Positions 50,561 through 62,700 of a stretch of DNA of 64,000 bases are shown here, piece by piece. The stretch spans positions 434,001 through 498,000 of the forward strand of contig VZRN01000791.1 of NCBI GenBank assembly GCA_013397935.1. The letters run 5' to 3'. Made by a program: the position numbers and the translations under genes. The notes under the pieces are model-generated. The model ran no database searches. It worked only from the letters and a program-made list of their open reading frames with translations, and was not told where the DNA came from. Source of the stretch: Dasyornis broadbenti. Taxonomy: Eukaryota; Chordata; Aves; Passeriformes; Dasyornithidae. The stretch's first letter is position 1. Every line of letters starts with the position of its first letter.

Positions 50561-51589
50561 CATAACACTAGGCTGAGCCTCTTCCTTACCTGGATGTATG
50601 TTTTTTTGAGATTGTTAGCATATTGCCTTCCTTAGGCACAGCTTCTTTCCACACACAGTCTCTGAGCATTCCTGCAAATAATGGAAGCTCAGTGTTTCCA
50701 TGCATAGTAACCACACATCTTCAAGTTCCTAGAAAAATAGCAAGAGGGGAATAAAGGAAGCCAGAAGAAATTACAATTGGGAATGCATGACTGTATCTGT
50801 GGATATTATTTTCCTGCTATTCTTCCATTCTTTGTATTTCACACAGTCAGTTTTCCCTTTTTAAGACAGGGAAAAACTCAATGAGACAGAAGGACAACAG
50901 TAAATACCTAACAGCTTTGGTGATATAAACCCACTATACTTTAATTCAGATTTCAAGTGATTTGTTTGGCTTATATTTGAACTCTCATTTAATTTGTTTC
51001 TTTAGAAGACTTAGGTTATGAAAGAGGTATTGCTGAATGTTTTCTTTGTAATGGATAGTCTAAAGCTTCCCAGAAGGTCTTGGAAGTACAGGAGTTCGGT
51101 ACTAATAGCGACAACCATGTGTTTTATAATCTTTCCTAGGCAGTATGTCAATCCAGAGTGAAAGGAATTCATTACAAGTATCTTAAGGAATGGCCATCCA
51201 AGTCTTGCTTTTCCAGCAGAGGCTCAACAGTATTTACTTAATAGCAATTCATCTCAGGAGACTCCATTTTGTAGATTTGAACTTAGGGCTTTCTATATTA
51301 ATAACCTTCAGGGTAAGAACAGAATAACATTTCTCTTACTGCTCTTTTCTACTTCTGGTGGGGAAGCTCTTCCAGTAATGCAGAAGGGTAGTTAGGACCC
51401 CATGGCTCAGATTTCTCAGCTAATGAGTACCATTTGTGATGTCTGTGTCAGGTCTCTGAGCACTAGACCAGGTTATTTTATACTCACTATGAAACCCTCT
51501 GTCTGAAAAAGATATTTTTGAATTACCACCAATCAGGACTGAACTATTGATTAGAGAGGGTATGGTTTTGTATGCCTTAATCTCATATT

Positions 51590-51649
51590 AAAAGGAGGCT
51601 AGCACTCCCTCTGCTTAGAAGTGGCAGAGGGAGTGCTAGCCTTCCTTCT
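51590..51649. other. Long, near-perfect inverted repeat (hairpin)
   Basis: GGCTAGCACTCCCTCTGC (51597-51614) and GCAGAGGGAGTGCTAGCC (51624-51641) are perfect 18-bp reverse complements across a 9-nt loop (TTAGAAGTG). Allowing one bulged T (51642), pairing continues for five more pairs (AAGGA with TCCTT), then one mismatch and one more pair, giving a roughly 60-nt stem-loop. It is GC-richer than its surroundings. It is the size of a microRNA precursor, but the perfect stem and short loop also fit a local inverted duplication. It matches no microRNA that I recognise. Confidence 0.8.
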
Positions 51650-51908
51650 GATAATGTATGCAAAAGTTGCATAAAACCCCTCAATACTGAATCTTATTTG
51701 GAGATGCAGGCAAGCAGAGATATGTGCCTAATTCTAACTTTAAGCTCACTTTGCTTCCAGATTTGTAGTTTTCATGCTTTACTCTGTCAGGTAATATGCA
51801 AAGACTAAATTTTTCAAAACCAAAGATGAGCTCTAAGGGATGGACTCTGCAGTCCTTTTCTGTGTGATGCAGAGGTTTGGAAGTCTAGAAGTTGCTTAAT
51901 ACTTCCTA

Positions 51909-51953
51909 AAATAATTATTTATAAAATAATGATTTATAGAATAATGATTTATA
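51909..51953. repeat. Three 15-bp tandem units
   Basis: The units are AAATAATTATTTATA, AAATAATGATTTATA and GAATAATGATTTATA, in perfect register over exactly 45 bp. Each contains ATTTATA. This is a short minisatellite-like expansion. Confidence 0.85.
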
Positions 51954-54900
51954 CCTTCCTGGAGTTATTAATCTTTGTCTTAATTTTTGTTCTGTGAAAC
52001 TTCAGATCTCAAGGAGATGTAGCTGAGGGCAGTTCTTTATTCTTGGATTATTCTGGGACAGACGCTATGTTGTCAAACAGCTAATTTAATTGGTAGAGGG
52101 AAAGAGAAGCTCTAAACTTACTGCGTGGGCTTTTTAACAGAGACTTGCCAGCCTAATCTTGTGAAACTAAGACATTTGGTTAATTCTGCCGCTCAGTGGA
52201 ACTGCCTTATCTTTACTATGTTTGACATTTAACAGTTCAGTTGAATGTGCCCAAAAGAGGAGGGGGAGGAGGAAAGGCAACTGAAATCGATTTTCCTGCT
52301 GCATTCAAACACAACTTTAGCAGAAACAAGCAATTGCCAAGATTCAGCAGCCACCACTACTTGTACTGGTAAGAAGAGCAAGCAGCAGATATCATTTGGG
52401 TAAAGGAAGAGAGCACTCTGTAGCCCTTGCTGGGCTAGCTGAGGACAGAAATATCCAAAGCAGATCTTAAATGGCATTTGTTTTAGTGCTCCTGCCTTGG
52501 AAAGTCAGTGGGCATGACAAGAGCAACAGAGGGACCTGTGCTGAGTTGAGCTCAGATCCTCACAGCAAAGCCGCCTCTCAGCCAGAGGTACTGGTGTACG
52601 CTCTGCTGCAATGCCGCTTTCCTAACACTTCCTCAGGCATGTTTTCGATTTTACACATGCAAGTGTCTCTGACCAGCCCTGTTAAAGTTTCAAGATGGCT
52701 TTTTGAGATTGGTTTATTATCAGAGAGGTTTTCCTGTTAGCCTTCTCTTGGTAAGGGGATAAGGGATTCTTAAAGCCCTTTTCCATCTGGACAGCAGTTG
52801 TTTGAATCACCAATTGTTACCTACCCTTTGGAAGAACCTCTTTTATTGTTTCCATGACCCAGATTTGAAACTAAGTTCTATTTGACATACTTACAATTAT
52901 TACTAACCACTTTTATGGTGGAATAAGAAACAGAAACTTTGCATTTCTACAGGAAAACATTTCTTGTGTGTTTGATTCAACATCCACAGTTTGATTCAAC
53001 TGGAGTTACATGAGCAAAGAACAAAACTATCTGTTTGGTAATTACATTCCACCAAAACACATTGTATCTGCTTTTAAGTAAAGTCCTAACTTTTGGTTTT
53101 CTGTCCTTCAAGAAAAAAACCTTTTCTTAAGTTAAAAGTCTTGGGATTTAATTTACTTTTTATCAAAAAGTTGTAGCAAGTCTAGATGAAACTACTTTGT
53201 TTAGCCAAAGGTAGAACATCCAGGTAGAAAAAGAAGCAACATTATTTGTTCACTATTTTAAGAAATGTAAGCTAAACTTCAAGAATAACAGCATCAGTGG
53301 GGTTTGTCCTGGTTATAGACTCTGTATTCCTCTCCTTACCTCTTCTGACACCACTGTCACACACTATAGGTGTCACTATTTCTTGAGAAAATATGGATAT
53401 TAAAGTAATTTAATTATTTGTTTATAGATCCCAAGAACAAGGAGTACCCTCCTTACAGGAAGTATAACCTGGCAGTAAGCCAACATGCTTTAGAATGAAG
53501 ACTCCTGGAGGGTTGGGCAGTGTCCCAAGAGGCCTCAATAATTTTTCGTAACGTATTATACCAACACTACCACCTACAGGAGCTCAGTAAAAGGGATACA
53601 GCGCTTTACAAAAATGTGAAATTAAACCGAAATCAATCTTTGAGTATGGTCTGACCTTTCTCAATATGCAGCATTTTGGGGAAAATCCTTAGCTATATCA
53701 GGAACTATTAAGACACAGTTCTTGCCTCATGAATCCAAATATTCCTACAGAGATGAAACTTTGAGAAAGACAGCTCTCATTTCATTGTAACTCACTGTGC
53801 TAGAAATTTAAAATCTCTTGTTCTTCAGGTCTTAAGTGTGAGTGAGCATGTGTGACTAAAATTTAAACCTAACAGACATCCATAGATCAGAGACACATCT
53901 GCACAAAAAGTTGGCTTAGTTTAAGGTGCACATTTCTACTTTTGGTCTATGTATAGGTATACAACAGTACCAGTATTTTAGCCTGTGTCGATGTTGTATG
54001 ACTTGCACAGATGCTGTATATATTTCATTTCTCTTTAGTACGCTGCCATTAGGCCAGCACAAACAGAATTATCTGAAAATAGATGGAAGAGATTGAAAAG
54101 AAAGTACGTCATTACTTGTGGTATGTTTCAGTCTTACTGGACTTTGACGGATTCTGTTTCCAGTCATCCAGTATCATTGCTTACACTATTTCAAATTATT
54201 TACCCAAAGAAAGGAAACTGTGAAGCTGTAACTTTGCAAAGTATGTACACTCAATAAATGTCAAGTTACATTTCCTCATATTATTACTTTCTTATCAGCC
54301 ATTGCCAAGCTGAGAGAGATGATCCATAAATAGCAGACAAGTATAAATTTGCATCTGTAAAAGAAAGGAGTGCTAAACATTCCTGTCCCGAGTAGTAAAG
54401 CACTTAAAATTGTGCTCAAGTTCAGTGGATTTTAGTGAAGCTTAGCTACAGAAAAGCAATAGGCTTAGTTGCTTAGCACCCTATGGAATCCACTTCTCAA
54501 TAAAATGCACCAGAATTATATCATGGCCTTCCAATTTTCAGTGAGATATAAATGTATTGTGAGTTGCTGTGGCTTTTATCCTGTGTTGTCTCACATCCTT
54601 ATAGACATTTTAATTTCCTCTGACAGGTAGCAAAAGCTTAAGTTTCTGAGGTGATACCTAAGAGATTTGCTCCAAATGCCCTGTGTTTGCTTATTTATAT
54701 CCCCCAAACTTGCCAGGAGTTTCATTCTTGCTTTAACAAGAATATTTCAAACTTAGTCCATTGGGGGTGTCATCTCTGGGGGTAGTCAGGACCTATCTGC
54801 AACCCTGCCTTTCAAGTGTTTGGCCTAAGTAGGGGAACATTTTGGACAAGGTTCCTGGTTGGCATGTTGACCATGGAGTGGAGAGGCCAGCCTCAGGAGC

Positions 54901-57900
54901 TTTACTTGCTCCATGGCTGTTGTAGTAGGTGGCTGCACTTCCCAGGTGGCTGGGGGTTTTGAGTGCAGGCAATGCTCGGAAAGAACATTTTGTTTATTAA
55001 AAAGAGGTTGGAGTCACCCAGGGAAACAGGGCAAGAATGCAATTGATTTAAATATTTAATCCATAACTTCACTGCTTTCTTTTCTTTAGCTCTTCTAGGC
55101 TAACTATGGTGCTTTCAGATGTGTTTTCTAGGGGAGCTTTTAAAAACATGTGAATTGTGGAAGGAGGCAGCAAAATCTGTGGGGGAGTCAGGCAGCAAGA
55201 CTTGGGGCTGAGCTTAGGTACATAGGCAAAACTCATACTAAAACCTTAAAACAGAGAAGTAAAACTGACTTGCCCAGGACTGTTGAACAACACTTCCTGT
55301 CAACTCTGAGAAAAGCATTGACACCAAGCAATAGAATATAAGGTTATTTATGGTCATCATACCCATTAAAGAGTCTTGAGTAGCTGCAGCTGACTGCAGG
55401 ACATTGTAGAAACAAGTTTTCAAGCTACACAGAAAACTATTTCTGCAAGATATCAGAGGAGTTCTTGGGACTCTCTGCTGGGAACTCCAAGCAGTAGTGT
55501 TTGGGAAGCTTGTCTTAATTAAAATTTCAGACAGAAGCAGACAAAAAACCCCCAAAACCCCAAACAACCAAAACCCAAAGGTGTGAAAGAGAGAGAAAAC
55601 CACAGAAACAATTGTGTCTGTAAAGTCAGACATCCAAAAGGTCACAATTCTTCGTTCTTCCCCAAGGTCCCTTGGGTGTTTAAACCTAGTATTTTCACAA
55701 TCTTCTCAATATTAAACCTTGTAAACCACTTAAGACACTTAAAATTAACAGTGCCAGTGTCGATTTATCTGTTCTTGGTATTAGATGTTTAGCTCCAGAT
55801 TGACACATATTACTTCACATTATAACCTGGATTGAAAAGTTCTGATATGAAAAAGATAAAAATTAATAGGTTTACTCAAAATAATTAAAAAGAACAGTAC
55901 TATAGTAATAATTATAACCTTGGAGACTCATAATTAAAATTTAGCATTGTCTGAAAATTATCTCCTCCTTTGCTTTTCCCATGATAGGGATAGTATGGCT
56001 TTTTAGGCAAGGGGATGACTAGATCATCCTCTTGGGTCTTTGGCCAAATAATGTGTTGTGAATCTGAAATACCCACATGCAGACATCACACACTGCATGA
56101 CAGTACAGAAATAATTTTTGTACCCTTTTTTTGAGAGTAGTTGATTTGAACAAGTTTTTTCTATTGGTATGTTACAGGTTTGCAAAGCACACAAGGACCC
56201 TGGCCTTAGTGTCAGTACTTAACAGAAGTGCCATATTTTGCTTTTGGGGAAGCCAGCTGACACATTCTGCTTCTGGTCAGATGTTTGCAGGATGAGGGCT
56301 GAGTAAGCTTATTTTCTTTTGGTTTTTTTGGGTTTTTTTTTTCCCATGTATTACCATAATTACAGTAGGTACAAGAATGGAATACCAGCTCTATGCATGC
56401 TTTACCTTTTCATAAAAAGAAATACAGTTGTCAGTCCTTCTCAAGCTACCTCTATTTAGATTGTAAGAATGAGTTAATCAAATACATGGTTTCCTTAAAA
56501 AGAGTCTCTAAAACTAGCTTTAAAATTGAGTATCAAACACGACCCTTCCTAAACACACTGTGAGCTATTTACTCTATTTGCAAATGTAAATGCACTATAT
56601 TTATTTTTTTGACCTCTAAACTTGCACCTTTGTAAGTAGGACATTACAAAGTATGATTTTCTTTCTGTACTGATGGAAAACTGATCTGTTGGCCAGCCTT
56701 AATATCTCAGCATGATTTTGCAGCTGAATCTCAGCTACCAGCCAGGGACTTCACAAGGACCAAGAACAGATCTGACAGACTGTCGGCCTGAGGGATGCCC
56801 AGTGCCCCTCTCACAAGACCCATTATACTGAAGTGTCCTAAATGTGACACTGTTGTCCTATCTTGTAGCATTTTGTCTGTTTGCTAAGCAATGCCAGAAC
56901 TCTGAGTTGGCTTCCTAACGATGGACAAAATCAGTAAGGGAGAATCTGAGTGATAGTAATGTATTTTTTGTGTGTATACATAGGAAGTGTTCCTAGGAAA
57001 GGAGTGATCACAAAAAAATGCAAGCATTTTCTCAGTAACATGAGCTCCAAATTGTTCATTTCTGTGAATTTCGAGAGCAATCTAATCCTCAAGCAGCTTG
57101 CACAGCTTCATCTCCAAGGTCCACTGTTTCTGTGTAAAGCTTTGCATAAAATAGGTGAGCAGCAAAATAGAGGCTTTTCCTAAGTTTTACCAGCAAGGAC
57201 ACCCTTCATACCAACAGCTGGCATTGACATTAAGCACTATGGCACACAACTCAGTAGGCACAGGGTAAGACCTTGTCATGCATCATCGACTCCACAGAAA
57301 CAGTCTGTGCATGCCCTGATTCTCTACAACCAGGTGAAAGAAAGCTGGGGCAGTCTGGCCCTACCTGGGCTGAGGTCAAGAGACTCTTGTCTTGCTACAA
57401 CTAAAAGGTCCCAGTGGTCAGTTGATAACCAGCTGCTGGAGCATGGTACCTCATGCACATGGCAGAAATCAAATAAGTCTGTAGTCTGAATTTTGTCTGT
57501 GGAAATGCAAAAGGATCAAGTGCCTGATGAAAGACTTAAAAGATGGTTCATGACCACTGTATTTGGTTTAACAAAATTACTGAGTTTTGATAGCTTCAAT
57601 TTTAAATTGTGAAGGGCATTAACTAGTGGTGTGGGTTTGGTGAGGATGTTGTTTCCACCAGCTTTACATCTCCATGAGGCAAATTACCTCTGCATGTCTA
57701 GGTTACTTCGTAATTTATACAAGCGTGAGGTCCGAATCAGGTAGTCTCTGTGAGTTAAATGATGTATGTAGTAACTATCTGCTATTTTTAAGTCATATAA
57801 ATCATATGTATATACTGACTGTGGTGCTGTATGTGGTAATTAGTGAGATCTTCAGCCCTGTTTATCTGTTGCTGTGAAGAGAATGCAGAAAGAATTAAAA

Positions 57901-57960
57901 GGTAGTTTGAAATGGCACTAATTTGCTTGTTCCTCATTACTGCAGCTCATAACGATGTTG

Positions 57961-58033
57961 ATTTGCATACTGGATATATTCCTGATTTGTATTTTAAGGT
58001 TATTTCATTTCCTGTTATGCCTGCAATGCAAAT
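57961..58033. promoter_or_regulatory. Inverted pair of exact POU octamers
   Basis: ATTTGCAT at 57961-57968 and its reverse complement ATGCAAAT at 58026-58033 start 65 bp apart in complex, CpG-poor sequence. The wider block from about 57900 to 58050 looks non-repetitive. It is a possible enhancer module; chance cannot be excluded, because each octamer is expected a few times in 64 kb of AT-rich DNA. Confidence 0.35.
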
Positions 58034-58836
58034 TACTTTTGTGTATGGAAGAATACTCTGCCCTCTGAGAAAAGGCTAGAAGATATTCTTTTGGAATGGC
58101 AGGCTGCAGGTAACATTTTACAATAGCTATGTTTTTTCTGTTCTCATTTTTTATTGGCAGTGAAAGTGAAAGCTCTTCTTAAACCCTGGTGTTCAGCTCT
58201 CTGCTGCACCCACCACAGCAAACTCTTCCAACAGCAGCTGAATTCTTTCAACTGAGTCTTTCACAAGACCAGCTCCAGGCAGACAGCAGGGGAAAAATAC
58301 ATTAAATAAGTGGTCTCAAGAAAGTGGACTTCACCAGAGGAAAGAGGTTAGGATTAGACTTGGTAGAGTTAAGAGTGTTTGGGGAAAAAAATATTGATCC
58401 CCCAAACTGGGAATGAAATTATGCAGGCAATCTTAGTTGTAATTATTACTCTGCTCTTAACTGTAATGATGTTGGGATTTGTGTAGCACTTTTCATATGT
58501 GAATTGCTCATCAGATTGCTAATTGTCTCATAACATAGACAGTTCCTTGCCTGAATGTGGCTGCAAGAGAGTGCAAGGATCTTTCAACGTCACATACAGG
58601 CAGCTATTTTAATTTCCGTTTTGTGTCCTTAAGAGATTATGCTTTTGTGACCACACCATACATCTCTGTGTGTCTGCCTAATAATGCCAGAGCCCTTTCA
58701 GCCAAATATGACAGAGCACTAGAGGTCCAAAAGATTTAAATTTCCTGAATAGTTTAGGGAAATAGAAAACTAAATTCAGGAAAGAGACTCAATTACTATT
58801 TCCACTGAGGAAAAGCCTGCAATGTTTTCTGTTTTC

Positions 58837-58841
58837 CATGG
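58837..58841 (+). repeat. Left target-site duplication (CATGG) of the LTR
   Basis: CATGG directly precedes the TG that begins the LTR, and is repeated exactly after its terminal CA (59720-59724). A 5-bp duplication is the mark of integrase-mediated insertion and is typical of ERVL-type elements, among others. Confidence 0.8.
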
Positions 58842-59087
58842 TGCCTTGGTTTGGAAGACAGGTGTCTGCTAAGGAAGGTGGGAACCCCCCTTAGAATAGA
58901 GGCTATGACTCTCCTCCCTCCAAATTATTATAACTTTGAAATCAAAGGCTCTCAGGCAAAGATCTGGGAAAAGGAATAACAGTTCTTTACTAGTATTTAT
59001 AACAAGGAAAACAAGCAACAACAACAGTGACAATAACAAACAAATAAACCAGAAACCCGGTGGCAGCTTTCTCTGAGCTGCCAGACA

Positions 59088-59094
59088 CCGCCCC
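59088..59094 (-). promoter_or_regulatory. GC box in the LTR
   Basis: CCGCCCC on the plus strand (GGGGCGG on the minus strand) is an Sp1-type core. It lies upstream of the minus-strand TATAAATA near 59001, an order consistent with a minus-strand LTR promoter. Confidence 0.4.
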
Positions 59095-59121
59095 TCCCCT
59101 TTGGTGCAGTTACAGTCACGG

Positions 59122-59136
59122 CCAGCAGGGGGCGCT
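59122..59136 (+). promoter_or_regulatory. Perfect CTCF core motif inside the LTR
   Basis: CCAGCAGGGGGCGCT fits the vertebrate CTCF consensus CCASYAGRKGGCRS at every position and is followed by GTCGGG. The motif points rightward. CTCF binds such sites to anchor chromatin loops, and CTCF sites carried by transposons are well known in mammals. It contains one CpG, so methylation could switch binding. Confidence 0.75.
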
Positions 59137-59719
59137 GTCGGGCTCCCTGCAGGGCAGGGAGTGCTGTGGCGCGAGCTCAGGTCTCCTTGTGACACGAATA
59201 ATGACGGACAGATCGGATGCTAGGGCGGCTGGATGGTGAATGGGCTGCAGTGCAAAGCCTCGGAGCAGCAAGCTGGACAGCAGGGCTGGTTCACTCAGAC
59301 CGGCGAGGAAAAGGTGGTAGAAACTCCACAGCAGTGGCAGAAGCTGCAGTGCGTTCCGGCAGGCAGGGAGTGTGGGTCAGCAACAGCCAGGCTCCCCCGT
59401 GGCAACTGCCATATGCAGCCAGGGGAGATGCGCACTCTGGGAGTAGGGGAGAATAGGGTCGGGATCCCATGCTTTTTTCCCAAATGAAAGCTCACCCAGC
59501 AAGGAATTAAAAACAAAGCAGTACAAAGCTGGGCTCCTGCAGTTGCAGTGAAAAAGGCAAACAGGGTCCTCCAATGTCCCCGGAGCAAGTGACCTTGCCC
59601 AGTACTTTTCTTCCCCTGACTCCACCCAGCCACAATCTTTTGTCTCTTAAATACCCAGTCGTTAAGGCGAGTTAAGGTTTCCCTAGCAACAGGCTGGAAA
59701 AATTCCCCAACTTCCAACA

Positions 59720-59724
59720 CATGG
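59720..59724 (+). repeat. Right target-site duplication (CATGG) of the LTR
   Basis: CATGG immediately follows the terminal CA and is identical to the left copy at 58837-58841. Confidence 0.8.
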
Positions 59725-62700
59725 GATGCCAGAGAGTTTACATGCTACAGACAGGTAAACATTAGGAAACTCTTTGGTCAGTTTTCACCTCCTTACACAT
59801 GAGAGAATCCAATCCCTAGACAAAGAGTGATAGGAAACCAGATTTGATTGCTTGAGATATGATGGAGTAAGAATTAATTCTGGGTCTTAAAAACACAGTG
59901 ATTTTGAAGCAGCTCCCCTCCTGTGAAAAAGCAGAGAGAGGCAAGGAGACAGAATTCAACCTCCACTTTTTCAAACTTGCAGTAACTTTCCTTGTCATCC
60001 AAAATGTGTTCATGGAAGGAACTGAGACTCTGGAAAAATTAGCTGAAAAGATATTTTCCTGTTGGAACATGCTGTTTAACTGAAACACATGCCATTTTCA
60101 GTGCAATTGGATGTAAAGAAGTTGTAAGGCAAATGTCAATAAGTCTGTGCCTTGTTTTCTTCAACATTTTTCTTTTGTTTACAATACATTTGGCACTGTA
60201 TTATACTATAAGAAAACATATAGAAAAAACTTCTAAATTTAATCAAAGCAGAATTTTTGAAAAGCCCAAACGGGGTTAATTTAGATTTCATGAGAAAATT
60301 AGTTTATCTTTCAGATTCAGAAGTAAAATAAATTTCAGAAATATCTTATTTCCTGTAGATTACAATTGCAGTTTCTAATTGCAACCACTATCAACCATTA
60401 TGACTCTATGGAGCCTCCTTCCATAGCACTCTATCTAGAAACATGTCTAATTCTTTCTAAATAATTTATATCTTATATTTAATGAATTTAATGATGGAGG
60501 TCTAGCAAACTTTCTAGAATAAAGACCAACTTGATTGGTTTTATCTCTGTGTTTCTGTGCTGCCACTGGACATGAGATGAAAAGGCTGTTTCCGTAGCTA
60601 AAAAGTATATGTTAAGGGGGAAAGAAATGTGTATAGCAGTACAATTGCTAAGTATTGGGAATGGAGCCATAGACTCAAGTATAGGATGACTAGTCAATTT
60701 TTTAAAAATTTCTTAATTTTTCTTCTGAATTAAACATATTCTTTGATAGTAATGTCACTGTTAGCAGGATTTTGTTTCTCAGTGCAATTTGAAGTATTTC
60801 TGTACAAATCCATTCTTTTTTTCTTCCTTTAGATTTTCTTAACAGAGTTGTAAGAGTGAGGACCTCTCATGAATAGAGTAAGAGAGCAAAAACATTGACA
60901 GTCAATTTTTAATTGACATTCAATTTTTAATTTTTTTTTTCAAAAATTGAATTTTAAAAATTTTGATTGGCAGAAGCAACAGTTACTAAGTCCATGCTAA
61001 AAGCAATTTTAAAACTGCAAAATCTTGAACAGGCTGAACTTTTCTTTGATTTGGATTTGTGTATATATCACAAAGTAGTGATGGTGGCTCTGCTAGCCCT
61101 GGCAATCTTCTAAAAATCAAGCACTTTCAAATACAGTGATTACTCTTTCTTGAAGCTTTAGAAACCAAGTGCAATGATACCAACTTGCTCAATTTTTGTA
61201 GTGTCATGTGAAATAATAAAGATGTGCTGAACTTCTCTAGTAGAAAAGGATACTTTTTCACTGCAAAATGGTTTAAGCTCAGTTCAACATATTTAGCATT
61301 GAAGGAAGAAAATTAAGGGGAATGCTATTAAGGGGAAATAATCCTATATTTGCCTAAAGTTTATGTGAGAAAATATGTGAAAAACCAAGTGGAAGCTTAT
61401 TATTTTATGAGTCTGTGGATGAGCATTTTCTGCATCTCGGGGATAGCATGAGAATGGAAAGGGAAAAATAATAACCTGTAGAACTGTAAAGTGTCCTGGG
61501 GATTTCGTTCTCCCAGGCACCACATTAGTGCCAGAGGCTCCGCTTTTTCCCTTCTGTTTTACTAGGCCATTCCTATCAGCATCTCTGGGTTACCCAGTTT
61601 TGGGGGAGAAATTAAGCTAAAATAAAGCAAGAAGGTGCTGAGACTAGGCAGTAATTCTGCAAACTAAACTGTAGTTATTTAGGATTTACAAGTCAGTTGC
61701 ATGAGTGTAGTCTGGCAAAGTGCAGCAGCAGTCACTGGCACAGGAGAGCCAGTTTGTGCTGTGGGTATGAAAGGAGCTGATTCACTTTTTCCACCTGTGA
61801 GCTGTGGAGAGCTGCGTGGGACACTGCCAGTCTGGTCTGACCTGAGTAACGATAGCTGGAAACTGTGAGATCTGATTTGGTACAAACCCTGCACTCTCCT
61901 CCACTTCATTACTTTATTAGTCACCCAGGGCTGGATTGCTCATGGGAGCCTTGTGCAGTGGTAGATTGGAGGTGCTTCATGGTGCATGTTGAGTTGACCC
62001 TGAAAGGAATTGAGTGCTGCGGCATTTATTCAGCCAAATACATCAGTATGTGTATTAATTTTAAATTTCAACTCTGCACACTGCTGGAGGGAGTGGCTAA
62101 GGGCTTTGTATTCTACATAAAACTTCAGTGGCTCCACCCGTAAATATAGAGGAAAAGTGGAATTTTGCTAGTTGAACATCTGAGAGGAGCTGGAGATCTA
62201 GATGTCTTTCTGAATCAGAAGCCTAGACTAATAAAATATTTTGCACCTGCATATTTACAGTCTTGACCTTTACTGTTACCATCTAGCTTCTCTCACCTCC
62301 TCTGGCATTTTTCATCAAAGAAGGAATATTAGTCTGCTGCAGCTTCCTACCCTACCCAGAAGCATGAAGGAAGTGCGAGTTTTACATGTGAAAACACATG
62401 GCATTGATGGTAGGACAAGTGTCAGTGGTGGCAGTGTGAGAGAGGTGAGGTAAAGTGGCTTATTGTATGGCTGCAGATGTGGACAACTTGTGAATTGATA
62501 TTGAAGATTCACCACCTGACTTCCAGCACTGGGCAGGCATGCTCTGTGCAAATTGCTGGTCATAAATAATTATTAATAGTAATCCACTCTAGCTACAGAG
62601 TTCAGATGTCAATATTAATGAAGTGAAACTACCAGAGCCTTTCACTGTGAATTAAGTGTTGACTGTGGCAGTTGATGTTAATCAGTTGTGAATAGCAGTG

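Larger units (their letters stand above)
35241..58836. other. Long unique non-coding stretch
   Basis: About 23.6 kb contains only small repeats and candidate elements, listed separately. Open frames stay below about 140 codons. The longest, at 55238-55645 on the minus strand, crosses an A/C-rich tract at 55540-55580. Two overlapping minus-strand frames at 42891-43326 lie in a locally more GC-rich patch but show no known domain. The plus-strand frame 52471-52740 also matches nothing I know. I find no pattern of phased exons with AG/GT boundaries. Confidence 0.6.
58842..59719 (-). mobile_element. Solo LTR of an endogenous retrovirus (878 bp)
   Basis: The segment begins with TGCCTTGGTTTGG, ends with CTTCCAACA (so TG...CA) and is bounded by an exact 5-bp direct repeat, CATGG. 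It is compositionally unlike its surroundings, with the only CpG-rich patch in the window at about 59058-59300. The stretch with CAGGTGTCTGCTAAGGAAGG, TTATTATAACTTTGAAATC and GGAATAACAGTTCTTTACTA resembles an LTR family I associate with songbird genomes; I do not name the family. No internal gag, pol or env sequence flanks it, so it is a solo LTR left by recombination between two LTRs. Minus-strand orientation is preferred because TATAAATA and AGTAAA (a degenerate AATAAA) then lie about 150 nt before the end; this is tentative. The 141-codon minus-strand frame at 59295-59720 has no known domain and is probably fortuitous. Confidence 0.85.

Noticed and set aside
52471..52740. 89-codon plus-strand frame that looks protein-like
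   Set aside because: No family match and no supporting exon signals.
55250..55300. ACTGACTTGCCCAGGACTG, similar to a reverse MIR block
   Set aside because: Isolated similarity, too short to call.
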